From: MGBC120314 sp051877855
GTDB taxonomy: Bacteria > Bacillota > Clostridia > Lachnospirales > Lachnospiraceae
Assembly: GCA_051877855.1 (NCBI GenBank)
Contig: JBJEJH010000052.1
Coordinates: 15,501-79,500 of the forward strand
Reading direction: 5' to 3'
DNA: 64,000 nt
Shown: piece by piece, positions 36,894-45,706 of the stretch
How positions within the stretch are numbered: position 1 is the stretch's first letter
Layout of the letters: each line of letters begins with the position of its first letter
Translations under genes and position numbers: made by a program
Notes under the pieces: generated by a model
Database searches by the model: none
What the model was told of the DNA's origin: nothing
Seen by the model: only the letters and a program-made list of their open reading frames with translations

Positions 36894-38621
36894 TTACACC
36901 GCCAGCTGTGATTCCCCAATCTCCCTGTAAATCGCACAGTCCCTCATAAGTTCTTCATGCGTTCCGTATCCCAGAACATTTCCCTGCTCCAATACAAGAA
37001 TCTTGTCGCAGCTCATGACGGAGCTGATTCGCTGTGCAATAATAATGGATGTGGTGTCACCATAATTTTGCACAATTGCCTTACGAACAGCCGCATCTGT
37101 CTTATAGTCCAGTGCGCTGGAAGAATCATCCAGAATAAGAATTTGCGGATTACCGGCAAGTGCTCTTGCAATGAGAAGTCTCTGTTTCTGTCCACCGCTA
37201 AGGTTGGCTCCCTTAATGGCAACCGCCGAATCATAGCCTTTTTCCATGCTCTCAATATGTCCTGCGATACCGGCATGCTCTGCGGCATTCTCAATCCGCT
37301 TCTGATCAAGTCCACGTCCCAGATTAATATTTTCCAGAACCGTATCTTCAAATATGGTATCATTCTGAAACGCCACGCCGAACATACTGTGAAGTTCATC
37401 CTGCTGGAAGCTTCGGATATCTTTTCCATTAATGAGAATACACCCCTCATTGACATCATAAAAACGCATCAAAAGGCTGATAAGCGTTGTCTTTCCCGAA
37501 CCGGTTGCGCCAATGATTCCAAGCCTTTCCCCTTTTTGTAATGCAAAACTGACATGATCTAAGTTCTTATGTCTTCCGTTATAAGAAAACGAAACATTGC
37601 GAAACTCAATATGATATTCGCCCTTTGCATCGGAATTCGGAACATTCGCATAAAGCCGCGATACCGCTTCCATGTCACCACAGGAATCAATGACCTGCAT
37701 GATACGTCCGGCAGAAGCAACTGCCTGGGACATTTTCACAAAAAGACGGGTAATGGAAAGCATCGCATTTAAAATAATTGTAAAATATGTTAGAAATGCC
37801 ACAATCTTGCCGCTCTCCGTAAGTCCCGCATTGACCCGGTACGCACCTACCAGAATGACCAGAACCCATCCCATGTTCAGGATGAAATTCATGACCGGAT
37901 TGGTAATTCCCATGGTCATTGCCGCACGTTTTTCACGGCGTACCACCTCCGCATTAATGTCCGAAAAAGTTCTTTTTTCATAATCCGTCTTGGAAAGTGC
38001 CTTGATGACCCGGATACCGGCCACATTCTCACGAACCTTACGAATCAGTACATCCACAGCCTCCTGCTGCTTTGTGTAAAGCGGAATTCCCTTTTTGGAA
38101 ACCAGATACACCAAGATTCCCATAAAGGGCAGAATTGCCACCAGAACCAGTGCAAGGGAGTAATCCAAAGTCAACGTCACCGCAATGCCGCCAATCAGAA
38201 GAATCGGCGCACGCACACCAAGTCGCTGCATCATTCCAATGGCATTGTGTACATTATAGGTATCGGAAGTCAGACGGGAAACCAGTGAGCTTTCCGTGAA
38301 TTCATTGACCGTTTTACAGGATAGGTAAGATACCTTTTCAAACAAATCATGACGAATGGTTTTCATGGAAAGTTCTGCCACCTTGGAAGCAAAACGGTTG
38401 GCAAGAATGTTTCCGGACACGGCAAAAAAGGCACATACAATCATGAGAAATCCCCACAAGAACACTTTCCGAATGCTCTGTGTCGGAACTACTTCATCAA
38501 TCATATATGCCAGAATCCATGGTATGAGAAGATCCATGATGGTTCCAATGAACTTAATCATGAATCCCCCCGCCATTCGTAGATAATATGGTTTTAAATA
38601 ATATGTCAGAACCTTTTTCAT
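36894..38621 (-). CDS. ABC exporter half with degenerate ATPase site
   Basis: 575 residues. Six-helix membrane domain (about 15-300), then Walker A GATGSGKTT, Q loop VAFQNDTIFED, canonical signature LSGGQKQRL, and Walker B ILILDDSSSALD in which aspartate replaces the catalytic glutamate. The H-loop histidine is also changed (IIAQRISSV, Q for H). It therefore contributes a non-hydrolysing site, typical of one half of asymmetric heterodimers. Its ATG directly follows the apt stop codon, with its ribosome site (GAAGGGA) inside apt, so it is translationally linked to apt. Confidence 0.93.
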   Translation of the reverse strand: MKKVLTYYLKPYYLRMAGGFMIKFIGTIMDLLIPWILAYMIDEVVPTQSIRKVFLWGFLMIVCAFFAVSGNILANRFASKVAELSMKTIRHDLFEKVSYLSCKTVNEFTESSLVSRLTSDTYNVHNAIGMMQRLGVRAPILLIGGIAVTLTLDYSLALVLVAILPFMGILVYLVSKKGIPLYTKQQEAVDVLIRKVRENVAGIRVIKALSKTDYEKRTFSDINAEVVRREKRAAMTMGITNPVMNFILNMGWVLVILVGAYRVNAGLTESGKIVAFLTYFTIILNAMLSITRLFVKMSQAVASAGRIMQVIDSCGDMEAVSRLYANVPNSDAKGEYHIEFRNVSFSYNGRHKNLDHVSFALQKGERLGIIGATGSGKTTLISLLMRFYDVNEGCILINGKDIRSFQQDELHSMFGVAFQNDTIFEDTVLENINLGRGLDQKRIENAAEHAGIAGHIESMEKGYDSAVAIKGANLSGGQKQRLLIARALAGNPQILILDDSSSALDYKTDAAVRKAIVQNYGDTTSIIIAQRISSVMSCDKILVLEQGNVLGYGTHEELMRDCAIYREIGESQLAV

Positions 38622-39146
38622 TTATTTCCCTTCATAGATGATAACCGATTCCACATCATAACCGGAGAGTTTTTCACGTCCGTTAAGACCTGCCAGTTCC
38701 ATCAAGAAGATAATCTTAACAACTTCACCGCCAAGCTGCTCTACAAGCTTAATACTTGCCTCAACAGTACCACCGGTGGCGATCAGATCATCGACAATAA
38801 CCACCTTGTCTCCCGGCTTAATAGCATCCTTATGCATTTCGATGGTAGCACTGCCATATTCCAGATCATAAGACACTTCAATCGTCTCGCATGGGAGCTT
38901 ACCCTTCTTACGTACCGGAATAAATGGCTTATGAAGATTATATGCAATCGGCATACCGAAGATAAATCCTCTGGATTCAAGGCCGACAACCGCATCAAAA
39001 TCCACGTCCTTCACGAATTCTTCCATCTTCTCAATTGCAAGATGAAGTCCATCCGGATCCTGCAAAACACTGGTAACATCACGGAAAATAATTCCCTCCT
39101 CCGGAAAATCCGGGATGCTTCTTACATAATCTTCCATCTTTTTCAT
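38622..39146 (-). CDS. apt: Adenine phosphoribosyltransferase
   Basis: 174 residues, normal length. The PRPP-binding loop is VVIVDDLIATGGTVEA, and ESRGFIFGMPIAY and IPDFPEEGIIFRDVT are hallmarks. It salvages adenine to AMP using PRPP. In Clostridia apt normally lies between recJ and relA. Here the isomerase gene and repeats separate it from recJ, and the ABC and sigma genes from relA. It is contiguous with the first ABC half. Confidence 0.97.
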   Translation of the reverse strand: MKKMEDYVRSIPDFPEEGIIFRDVTSVLQDPDGLHLAIEKMEEFVKDVDFDAVVGLESRGFIFGMPIAYNLHKPFIPVRKKGKLPCETIEVSYDLEYGSATIEMHKDAIKPGDKVVIVDDLIATGGTVEASIKLVEQLGGEVVKIIFLMELAGLNGREKLSGYDVESVIIYEGK

Positions 39147-39180
39147 GATAAAGTTCCTCTTTTCTTTATGTTTATATTAG

Positions 39181-39291
39181 TGTTTGCGATACTACTAAGA
39201 TATTACATACAGGATATAGTTTGTATATAATATTTCGTGGCACGTTTGCACTAAGAACGAGCTCGTAGCGCTACATAAGGTGCCAAAATAC
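39181..39291 (+). repeat. Half-element of the TTTGCG palindromic intergenic repeat
   Basis: It begins TGTTTGCGATAC and continues through TATAATATTTCGTGGC and CGTTTGCACTAAGA to AAGGTGCCAAAATAC. From 39219 to 39291 it matches the minus strand of the 40.2 kb copy with about five mismatches by eye. It stops where that copy has its hairpin apex, so it is one arm only. It fills the apt-isomerase gap. Confidence 0.8.
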
Positions 39292-39296
39292 AATAC

Positions 39297-40133
39297 TCAC
39301 GCTTCTGCATACATCTTTTCCATGAAATCACGGGTCTCAATAGCATTTTCCGGCTTGGTATTTTCCAGAGAGATATGCACAAAAGGCTTACGTTCCTTGA
39401 TATACTTCATCAACAACGGATAGTTGAATCCGCCCTGACCTGCCGGAATGGATACCAGTTCATCGCCTTCCACACGATAATCCTTGCAGTGGATCACTGC
39501 AATATCATCTCCAAGGATCTCAAAGGCATCCCGGATAATCTGATCCTGATCCTTAATATTTCCCGGATACAAAAGATTCACCGGATCAAAAATGATCTGA
39601 AGGTTCGGCGAATTGATTGCATCAAGTACCTTCCTTGCACGCTCTACATTACACACAATATGCTTATACACCGGCTCAATGGCAAATATTACACCCATCT
39701 TCTCACAGTATTCTACAACCGGACGAAGATTGTTAATAAAGAGCTCTAACGCTTCCTCCGAATGATTCGCCGGTTCATACTTGTATTCTGCATTAACTGC
39801 ACCGGTTTCTGTTCCCACAACCGCACAGCCAAGAAGACTTGCAAAACGAATGTGTGCCTTATACTTCTCAAGGATTTCTGCCTGCTTTACCGGATCCGGA
39901 TGACAAAGATTCAGATAACACCCAAGAACACAGATATCCACCTTGTATTCCGTACATAATTCCTTAATATACAGTGCAAAACCCGGGGTCATCATTCCGA
40001 TGTCCACCTTATAATCGTACACAGCCTTTGAAAGCGCCAACTGCGTACAATGAAATCCTTTATTGTGAATATTTCTGATCAGCTCATCCAGCGGAGCTTT
40101 CTCCATATCATGTGCTCTGATACCTAATCTCAT
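39297..40133 (-). CDS. Sugar phosphate isomerase/epimerase (xylose-isomerase-like TIM barrel)
   Basis: 278 residues from the ATG at 40133 with AAGG eight bases upstream; the frame extends to 40178 without a ribosome site. The metal ligand pattern of AP-endonuclease-2 fold isomerases is visible: IFAIEPVYKH (Glu), IIFDPVNLLYPGN (Asp), VIHCKDYR (His) and VHISLENTKP (Glu). Likely acts on a keto-sugar or inositol-type substrate; identity unknown. It interrupts the normal recJ-apt adjacency and is flanked on both sides by repeat elements. Confidence 0.85.
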   Translation of the reverse strand: MRLGIRAHDMEKAPLDELIRNIHNKGFHCTQLALSKAVYDYKVDIGMMTPGFALYIKELCTEYKVDICVLGCYLNLCHPDPVKQAEILEKYKAHIRFASLLGCAVVGTETGAVNAEYKYEPANHSEEALELFINNLRPVVEYCEKMGVIFAIEPVYKHIVCNVERARKVLDAINSPNLQIIFDPVNLLYPGNIKDQDQIIRDAFEILGDDIAVIHCKDYRVEGDELVSIPAGQGGFNYPLLMKYIKERKPFVHISLENTKPENAIETRDFMEKMYAEA

Positions 40134-40159
40134 ATCTCTACCTTCCCATCCATAAATAA

Positions 40160-40352
40160 ATTTACACATATAATTCACACAAGATAATGTTTGTGTATAA
40201 TATTTCGTGGCAATTGCGAGCCGTCGCTACTTAGGTGCCGTATTCTGGCGCCTTATGTAGCGCTACGAGCTCGCTCTTAGTGCAAACGTGCCTCGAAATA
40301 TTATACACAAACAATATCTTTTATGTAATTTAAAATATTATCGCAAACGCCC
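40160..40352 (-). repeat. Full palindromic intergenic repeat in the isomerase leader
   Basis: On the minus strand it begins GGGCGTTTGCGATAAT at 40352. Arms 40183-40212 and 40289-40318 are inverted and match at about 28 of 30 positions (GTTTGTGTATAATATTTCG core). Inner arms CGCTAC..GTGCC and GGCGCC..GTAGCG extend the stem to a short apex near 40240, so the RNA should fold into one long hairpin. The distal end near 40165 is eroded. Confidence 0.85.
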
Positions 40353-40358
40353 AAATAA

Positions 40359-40387
40359 ATAATACTCTTTTCTGCAAAAAGTGTCAA
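40359..40387 (-). promoter_or_regulatory. Promoter reading into the isomerase gene
   Basis: TTGACA (40382-40387) and TATTAT (40359-40364) with a 17-base spacer on the minus strand. The expected start is at about 40352, the first base of the repeat. The TTGACA also lies in a dyad (AGTGTCA, TGACACT; 40380-40416) that may be the recJ terminator. The whole 305-base gap between the isomerase and recJ is accounted for by the repeat and this promoter. Confidence 0.7.
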
Positions 40388-40438
40388 TAAAGTTACTTGT
40401 TTCCCAATGACACTCTTCCCACGACACTCCGGCATTGA

Positions 40439-42217
40439 TCATTCAACACTCACGATATTTTTGATAATAACCTGCAAAGTTTTCCTTCCCATATACTCAT
40501 TAACCGATGGATAATAGACAATTTTCATTCGTTTCCCTACGGTAATCGAATGATACTCTTCTTCCTCAACGCCAAACTTCAGTGCCTCCACTGTTCTTCC
40601 CTGCTCATTAACCAGCAATAATTTCAATACATTCTTATTCTTACCGATAAGATCCACTCTTCTCACGATCAGATTACTGTCTGCAAATACCGGCTTCACA
40701 TTACCATTGCCAAATGGCTCCAACAGATCCAACTGTTCCACCAGCGACTCGGTGATATAATCCACCGGCATGGCCACATCAATCCACTCCCGTGGTATCA
40801 GATCCTCCTCTGTCAAATCACAATCCTCGTTGAGCCTTCTTCGAAATTCATCCAGATTCTCCGCAGGAAGGGATACACCTGCTGCCATGGGATGTCCTCC
40901 AAACTGTGTCATAAGATCTTTTACCTTGAGCAAATGCTCGAACATATTATAGCATTCGATAGAACGTCCGGATCCCTTGATTCCATGCTCCCCATTGGTA
41001 AGAATGATGGTTGGTCTGTAAAATCGCTCCCGTACCTTTCCCGCAATAATACCTGCCACACTCTCATGGCACTCCGGAAGATAGATGACTAAGACCTTAT
41101 CCTGTTCATACGGACCATGCTCCACTTCTTCAATGGCCTTTTGCTTCTGTTCCTCTGTAATATTCTTTCGCTCTTCATTCAACATTTTTATTTTTTCGGC
41201 AAGATTCCCGGCCTCTTCACTACTTTTTGCAAGAAGTAATTCCAGTGAATATTTTGCACTTTCAAGTCGCCCGCTGGCATTAAGACACGGCCCGAGAACA
41301 AAGGAAATATGATAGGAACTGATATGCCCGACTTCCAGACCATTGACCTCCATCAATGCCCTTAATCCGAGATTTTCCGTATGATTTAATAAAGCTAATC
41401 CTTCCTTTACCAGAATACGATTCTCATCACACAATTCCATAATATCTCCGATGGTTGCCACCGCAACCATCTCAAGAAGCTGATTGAGTATCCCCTGCAT
41501 CTTTTGACGCAATGCATCCGAATCCACCTGATTTCCAACCGACAATTTACCTGCTGCCACATTTTTATACAGGCATTCGATCAACTTATACGCAACCCCG
41601 GCGCCACATAATTTCTTAAAAGGATAAGCACAATCTTCCTGCTTCGGGTTAATAACCGCATCCGCCGGGGGAAGAATGTAGCGCTGATTTCCCTGATCAT
41701 CCTCCACAAAATGAATATCATGGTGATCCGTCACAATGACTGTCATTCCAAGCTCTTTGGCTCTTGCAATCTGCGGAATCTGTGCAATACCGTTATCACA
41801 GGTCAGAATCGTGTCAACCCCCTCTTCTCCTGCTTCCTCCACCAGATGAATGTTAATACCATAGCCATCCGTCACACGATGGGGAATCACATAATCCACA
41901 TCACCGCCTAATTCCCGCAGGCCACGAAGGAGAATGTAGGTGGAAGATACGCCGTCAATATCATAATCACCGATGATTCGAATCTTTTTCCCCCGGGCAA
42001 TTCGGTCCGCTAAAAGGTTCATCCCCTTCTCCATGTCTTTCATCAGCATCCCATCATACAAATCGGCTCTGCTGCCATAAAGATACTTTTGAATTGCCTC
42101 ATCACCCTCGATGTCACGATTGCGCATAATACGGGCAATGACCTTGTCAATATGATATTTTTCACCAATAGCATCAAAATCTGCCTGTTTTGCGTAGATT
42201 CGCCAATTTATCTTCAT
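40439..42217 (-). CDS. recJ: Single-stranded-DNA-specific exonuclease RecJ
   Basis: 592 residues. DHH-family phosphoesterase motifs: GDYDIDGVSSTYIL, TILTCDNGI, VIVTDHHDIH and LCGAGVAYK. The DHHA1 domain carries GHPMAAGVSLP (GGH-type motif), and a C-terminal OB-like domain follows. It degrades single-stranded DNA 5' to 3' in recombination and repair. It is the first member of the usual recJ-apt-relA series. Confidence 0.96.
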   Translation of the reverse strand: MKINWRIYAKQADFDAIGEKYHIDKVIARIMRNRDIEGDEAIQKYLYGSRADLYDGMLMKDMEKGMNLLADRIARGKKIRIIGDYDIDGVSSTYILLRGLRELGGDVDYVIPHRVTDGYGINIHLVEEAGEEGVDTILTCDNGIAQIPQIARAKELGMTVIVTDHHDIHFVEDDQGNQRYILPPADAVINPKQEDCAYPFKKLCGAGVAYKLIECLYKNVAAGKLSVGNQVDSDALRQKMQGILNQLLEMVAVATIGDIMELCDENRILVKEGLALLNHTENLGLRALMEVNGLEVGHISSYHISFVLGPCLNASGRLESAKYSLELLLAKSSEEAGNLAEKIKMLNEERKNITEEQKQKAIEEVEHGPYEQDKVLVIYLPECHESVAGIIAGKVRERFYRPTIILTNGEHGIKGSGRSIECYNMFEHLLKVKDLMTQFGGHPMAAGVSLPAENLDEFRRRLNEDCDLTEEDLIPREWIDVAMPVDYITESLVEQLDLLEPFGNGNVKPVFADSNLIVRRVDLIGKNKNVLKLLLVNEQGRTVEALKFGVEEEEYHSITVGKRMKIVYYPSVNEYMGRKTLQVIIKNIVSVE

Positions 42218-42281
42218 CTAAATTTACCTCAAAACCAATATTAATTTTTCTCCAAAGCCCGGTCCCGCTTTGAAGCAAATG

Positions 42282-42310
42282 TTGTCTTTTCCTCCTGCAT
42301 AATATATAAT
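42282..42310 (+). promoter_or_regulatory. Promoter of the shikimate-kinase-like gene
   Basis: TTGTCT (42282-42287) and TATAAT (42305-42310), 17-base spacer, upstream of GGGAGG and the ATG at 42344. Confidence 0.65.
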
Positions 42311-42343
42311 AATCCCAAAATAAAGGGAGGCGTTCTTTGCACA

Positions 42344-42871
42344 ATGAACACAGACAATATCATTCTGATTGGGATGCCCGGCGCCGGCAAAAGCACCATC
42401 GGAGTCATCCTTGCCAAGATTCTCGGATATCAATTCATCGATTCCGATTTACTGATTCAACAACAAACCGGAAAGTTATTAAAGGAATTAATCGCCGAAC
42501 ACGGTGATGATGGATTCTTATCCATAGAAAATGACATCAATGCTTCCATTGATGTCCACCACTGTATTATTGCCACAGGAGGAAGCGCTGTCTATGGAGA
42601 AGAAGCTATGAACCATTTTAAGAAAATCGGTACTGTAATATACCTTGCCGCATCCTACGAGAGTCTCAACCGGCGTTTATCCAACCTCACGGCCCGGGGT
42701 GTTGTACTAAAACCGGGGCAGACGCTTCTTGATCTGTACCATGAGCGTTGTTCACTCTATGAGCATTATGCAGACCTTACCATTGATGAACAATCCTTAG
42801 ATATTGAAGGTGTCATCGAACGGATCCTATCCGGACTAAAAACTTGTGAAACCGGATTTAAGGAAGAATAA
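42344..42871 (+). CDS. Shikimate kinase-like P-loop protein
   Basis: 175 residues, shikimate-kinase size. Walker A is GMPGAGKST at residues 8-16, and the substrate-binding Asp region is FIDSDLLIQ. The usual FRxxE arginine motif appears as FLSIEND, and the GGG motif as GGSA, so two shikimate-contacting features are altered. A C-terminal ERCSLYEHYADL retains an R..LY arrangement. It is monocistronic on the plus strand and converges with the Lgt-like gene with no gap. It could be an active divergent AroK/AroL or a paralogue with another substrate. No other aromatic pathway genes are adjacent. Confidence 0.75.
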   Translation: MNTDNIILIGMPGAGKSTIGVILAKILGYQFIDSDLLIQQQTGKLLKELIAEHGDDGFLSIENDINASIDVHHCIIATGGSAVYGEEAMNHFKKIGTVIYLAASYESLNRRLSNLTARGVVLKPGQTLLDLYHERCSLYEHYADLTIDEQSLDIEGVIERILSGLKTCETGFKEE

Positions 42872-43912
42872 TTACCTGGACCTTTTCTCCGGCTTCTTAA
42901 TACACATACCGTAAACCCATGCAATACTTACAATAATCATAAACACTCCCAGAATCTGGGTGCCATACCACAACACATACATGCCGGAATAGCGCTGTAC
43001 CAGGTATTCCGATACACCGCCAATGCCAATACCCAGCACAAATATAATCAAAGGAATAATGTTTCCTTTGAAGCTCTTATTGGCTTTGGTGGACATCATC
43101 AGATAATAGGCCACCACATATACACAGAATAATGCTCCAAGAAACTGTGATAATCCCATAAAGCTCGCACCCTTATTCAGGGATGCCAATACCTCCCCGG
43201 GGAAAGACAGGTGTGCCGCATCATAACGGATCGAATCGATCACAACCTCCATTCCGCCATATAGCACAAGGAATAATCGAAAGGTATGGCCATATGTCTT
43301 TAAGGGTGCCTTCTTCTCCCATCCTGCATCTTTCACATAAAATATTACCAACAACACAGTAATCACCAACAAACAGATAAAGGAAACCATAAATGCCGCA
43401 AAACGGTATTCTACATCTCCCGCCGAATCGGTGCTGGCGATGGCAAAAGGCAGGTGTTGAAACATTTTGTTTTGAACAAGCATCTTGCCGCGGCACCCAT
43501 CCGTAAATGCATCCGACAATCGAACCAAAGCGAGGATAAAGGTAAGTCCCGGTGCGACGGCATCTAACATTTCATGATGGGATTTACTCCGGGTAAATGG
43601 TCCCAGGGCAAAGGCAACCATCCACACTGCAAACAGTACACCCGGAATCAGAAAATCCCCCTTGGCAAAATTCGTCATTGCATCCTTAAATCCATCATAC
43701 TGTTCCATGTAACAATACCAATGAAACACTCTTCCAAGAATTAACGAAAGCAACAGGGTCAACGGAAAATATATCGCCATGATATACCTGTTGCGTTCTC
43801 TTCCATAGTAAAGTGCCAGCGTAATCATACAACCCGCAATCATTCCAAGAAAAATAAGGACATGACGCCAATATATAATCATTTCTCCAAAATAAACAGC
43901 TATCGGTTCCAT
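42872..43912 (-). CDS. Lgt-like polytopic membrane protein
   Basis: 346 residues, about seven or eight transmembrane helices. The layout resembles prolipoprotein diacylglyceryl transferase: FGEMIIYWRHVLIFLGMIAG at the N-terminus, an IRYD..L arginine segment after YGGMEVVIDS, and a C-terminal helix pair. The H-G-G-L and GRxxNF-type Lgt signatures are not clearly present (ALVRLSDAFTDGCRGK occupies that place). It may be a diverged Lgt paralogue or another lipid-handling enzyme. It follows the phosphodiester glycosidase gene by three bases. Confidence 0.6.
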   Translation of the reverse strand: MEPIAVYFGEMIIYWRHVLIFLGMIAGCMITLALYYGRERNRYIMAIYFPLTLLLSLILGRVFHWYCYMEQYDGFKDAMTNFAKGDFLIPGVLFAVWMVAFALGPFTRSKSHHEMLDAVAPGLTFILALVRLSDAFTDGCRGKMLVQNKMFQHLPFAIASTDSAGDVEYRFAAFMVSFICLLVITVLLVIFYVKDAGWEKKAPLKTYGHTFRLFLVLYGGMEVVIDSIRYDAAHLSFPGEVLASLNKGASFMGLSQFLGALFCVYVVAYYLMMSTKANKSFKGNIIPLIIFVLGIGIGGVSEYLVQRYSGMYVLWYGTQILGVFMIIVSIAWVYGMCIKKPEKRSR

Positions 43913-43915
43913 CTC

Positions 43916-45514
43916 TTATTCTCCCTCCGGAAGTGCGGTCGCAAAATAAATGATATCACTTACCGTTCTCTCATTGCCGTAATCAATCCAATTCACAATT
44001 TTATTATTTATAACAAGCTCCCCGGTCTGTCCACCATCCAGATTATAGCCCTGGACAACACCCTTGTCGAACATATACCGGGCAAAATCATTGACATCAA
44101 CAACCTCGGCATTGGTATAATGTCCTACATCCGCATACAGATAATGTAATTGATCGATCTGACCAATACCGGCTCTGGAATAAGTTTCAAGAACCTGTCC
44201 CACCGGATATCCATTACACGGAATACGTTCTCCATCCTTTATCAGAATCGGTCCAAATGCCAGAGAAAACTGAATATGATTCTGATCCACATACTCCTGA
44301 AGTTCCTCCTTTGTTTTGCGGTTACCACGCTCCAGAAAATGAAAATCACCATTATCGTCAACAAACAATGTATCAAGAGACGTATCTGCCCTTCGAACTT
44401 TTCTGTCATATACCGTAACTCCGAGATTACGAAATGCATAAAAATCCGCATTCATGGCCGCTACTGCATTGGTCTGCTTCGCCATTAAGGTACAATAATA
44501 CTGCTTTCCCGATCCATAAGTATCATCTGCAATCTTTCGTCTGAATTGTGATGCGTCCGCTACCTTGATCTCACAGAATGCAGCTACATGGCCTTCCATC
44601 CATTCTTTCCAGGAGATAACCATAATGGTCTCATCATAGTAGTAATGAATATCTCCATAAAAATCTACATCATTTCTAAATGCCACCTCCTGACCATCCA
44701 GAAGACCACTTTCCTTCGCCTGATCAATCACTGCCATTACCCGATCAACATCCCCCGGCAAAACAACACCGAAATTTTCTTCCCGGGGCACAGGTACATC
44801 TTTACCCTCGATTCGATAGATCTTACGCATCACCTGATGTTCTGCAAGATACTCATTTAACACCCGCATCTTAATGTCCTCTGCGACGTTCCTGACATTC
44901 GTGGACAATACTTTATCCACCGAGGTAAGCATCCATCCTGCATCACCATAATGAAGTGTCACATCATAACTTTCCGAAGTGATAAATTTTTCTTTATATT
45001 TCAGAGATCTATGCAACGTCTCCAAGTAAACCTGATCCAAAAAGCTCTGCTGATAATTTCCATCCGGATCATAGATCTCATCCTTTGGCGATGCATCAAT
45101 TCTCTTCTTAAGAACCTCATCGATCCGCTCCAGTGCATCCTGTTCCAAAAGATCCATATTCAGATAGCTAAACTCAACCCCCTGGGTTGCCTCCAGCCCA
45201 TTCACAATCATCTCACCGGTTAATTCATAAGAAAAACTATCTTCCAGGGCTCTTTTGAGCAGCCGTGCTTCTTCGCTCTCTAACTTATTCTCAATGTTAA
45301 ATGTTTCAGCGTCTCTAAGATATGTACGTGCCTTGGCATAATCCTTACCCACCACGGCATCATAATATCGTGTCAGTTGCTCCTTCGGATCCCCGGTGGT
45401 CTTTACACAGATCGTACCAAGAAACAGCGATGCCACGCCAACAACCAGAGCTACCAAGGAGCAGACCGCTGCCACTCTTGCTATTTTTACATTAATCACA
45501 TCAGTATCTTTCAT
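43916..45514 (-). CDS. Phosphodiester glycosidase family protein (NAGPA-like), membrane-anchored
   Basis: 532 residues. TM helix at about 12-34 (VAAVCSLVALVVGVASLFLG), then a 200-residue unassigned region and the NAGPA domain from about 325: AVAAMNADFYAF, LAFGPILIKDGE and the diagnostic YNLDGGQTGELV and ERTVSDIIYFA. The founding member uncovers mannose 6-phosphate by removing a phosphodiester-linked GlcNAc. Bacterial relatives act outside the cell on glycan or teichoic-type phosphodiesters or in wall metabolism. Predicted to face outward. Translationally close to the Lgt-like gene. Confidence 0.85.
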   Translation of the reverse strand: MKDTDVINVKIARVAAVCSLVALVVGVASLFLGTICVKTTGDPKEQLTRYYDAVVGKDYAKARTYLRDAETFNIENKLESEEARLLKRALEDSFSYELTGEMIVNGLEATQGVEFSYLNMDLLEQDALERIDEVLKKRIDASPKDEIYDPDGNYQQSFLDQVYLETLHRSLKYKEKFITSESYDVTLHYGDAGWMLTSVDKVLSTNVRNVAEDIKMRVLNEYLAEHQVMRKIYRIEGKDVPVPREENFGVVLPGDVDRVMAVIDQAKESGLLDGQEVAFRNDVDFYGDIHYYYDETIMVISWKEWMEGHVAAFCEIKVADASQFRRKIADDTYGSGKQYYCTLMAKQTNAVAAMNADFYAFRNLGVTVYDRKVRRADTSLDTLFVDDNGDFHFLERGNRKTKEELQEYVDQNHIQFSLAFGPILIKDGERIPCNGYPVGQVLETYSRAGIGQIDQLHYLYADVGHYTNAEVVDVNDFARYMFDKGVVQGYNLDGGQTGELVINNKIVNWIDYGNERTVSDIIYFATALPEGE

Positions 45515-45619
45515 AAAACATCCTTAATTTATGTATTAAATAATATTATACATCATCCCTTCGGTTACTGCACTTGAAATTTTATTACATTTTCATTACA
45601 AATCGTTCCATAATGCCAC

Positions 45620-45675
45620 AAAAAATCCCAACCGGAAGAAATCCATATACCACAGATTTTCATTCCGATTGGGAT
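45620..45675 (-). terminator. Terminator of hflKC
   Basis: On the minus strand ATCCCAATCGGAA pairs with TTCCGGTTGGGAT, followed by TTTTTTG, just past the hflC stop. Confidence 0.8.
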
Positions 45676-45706
45676 GATTGCTTCTTATTCCGTTGTCATA
45701 AGAATA

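Noticed and set aside
42224..42433. 69-codon minus ORF between recJ and the kinase-like gene
   Set aside because: Overlaps the kinase P-loop coding region and promoter in antisense.
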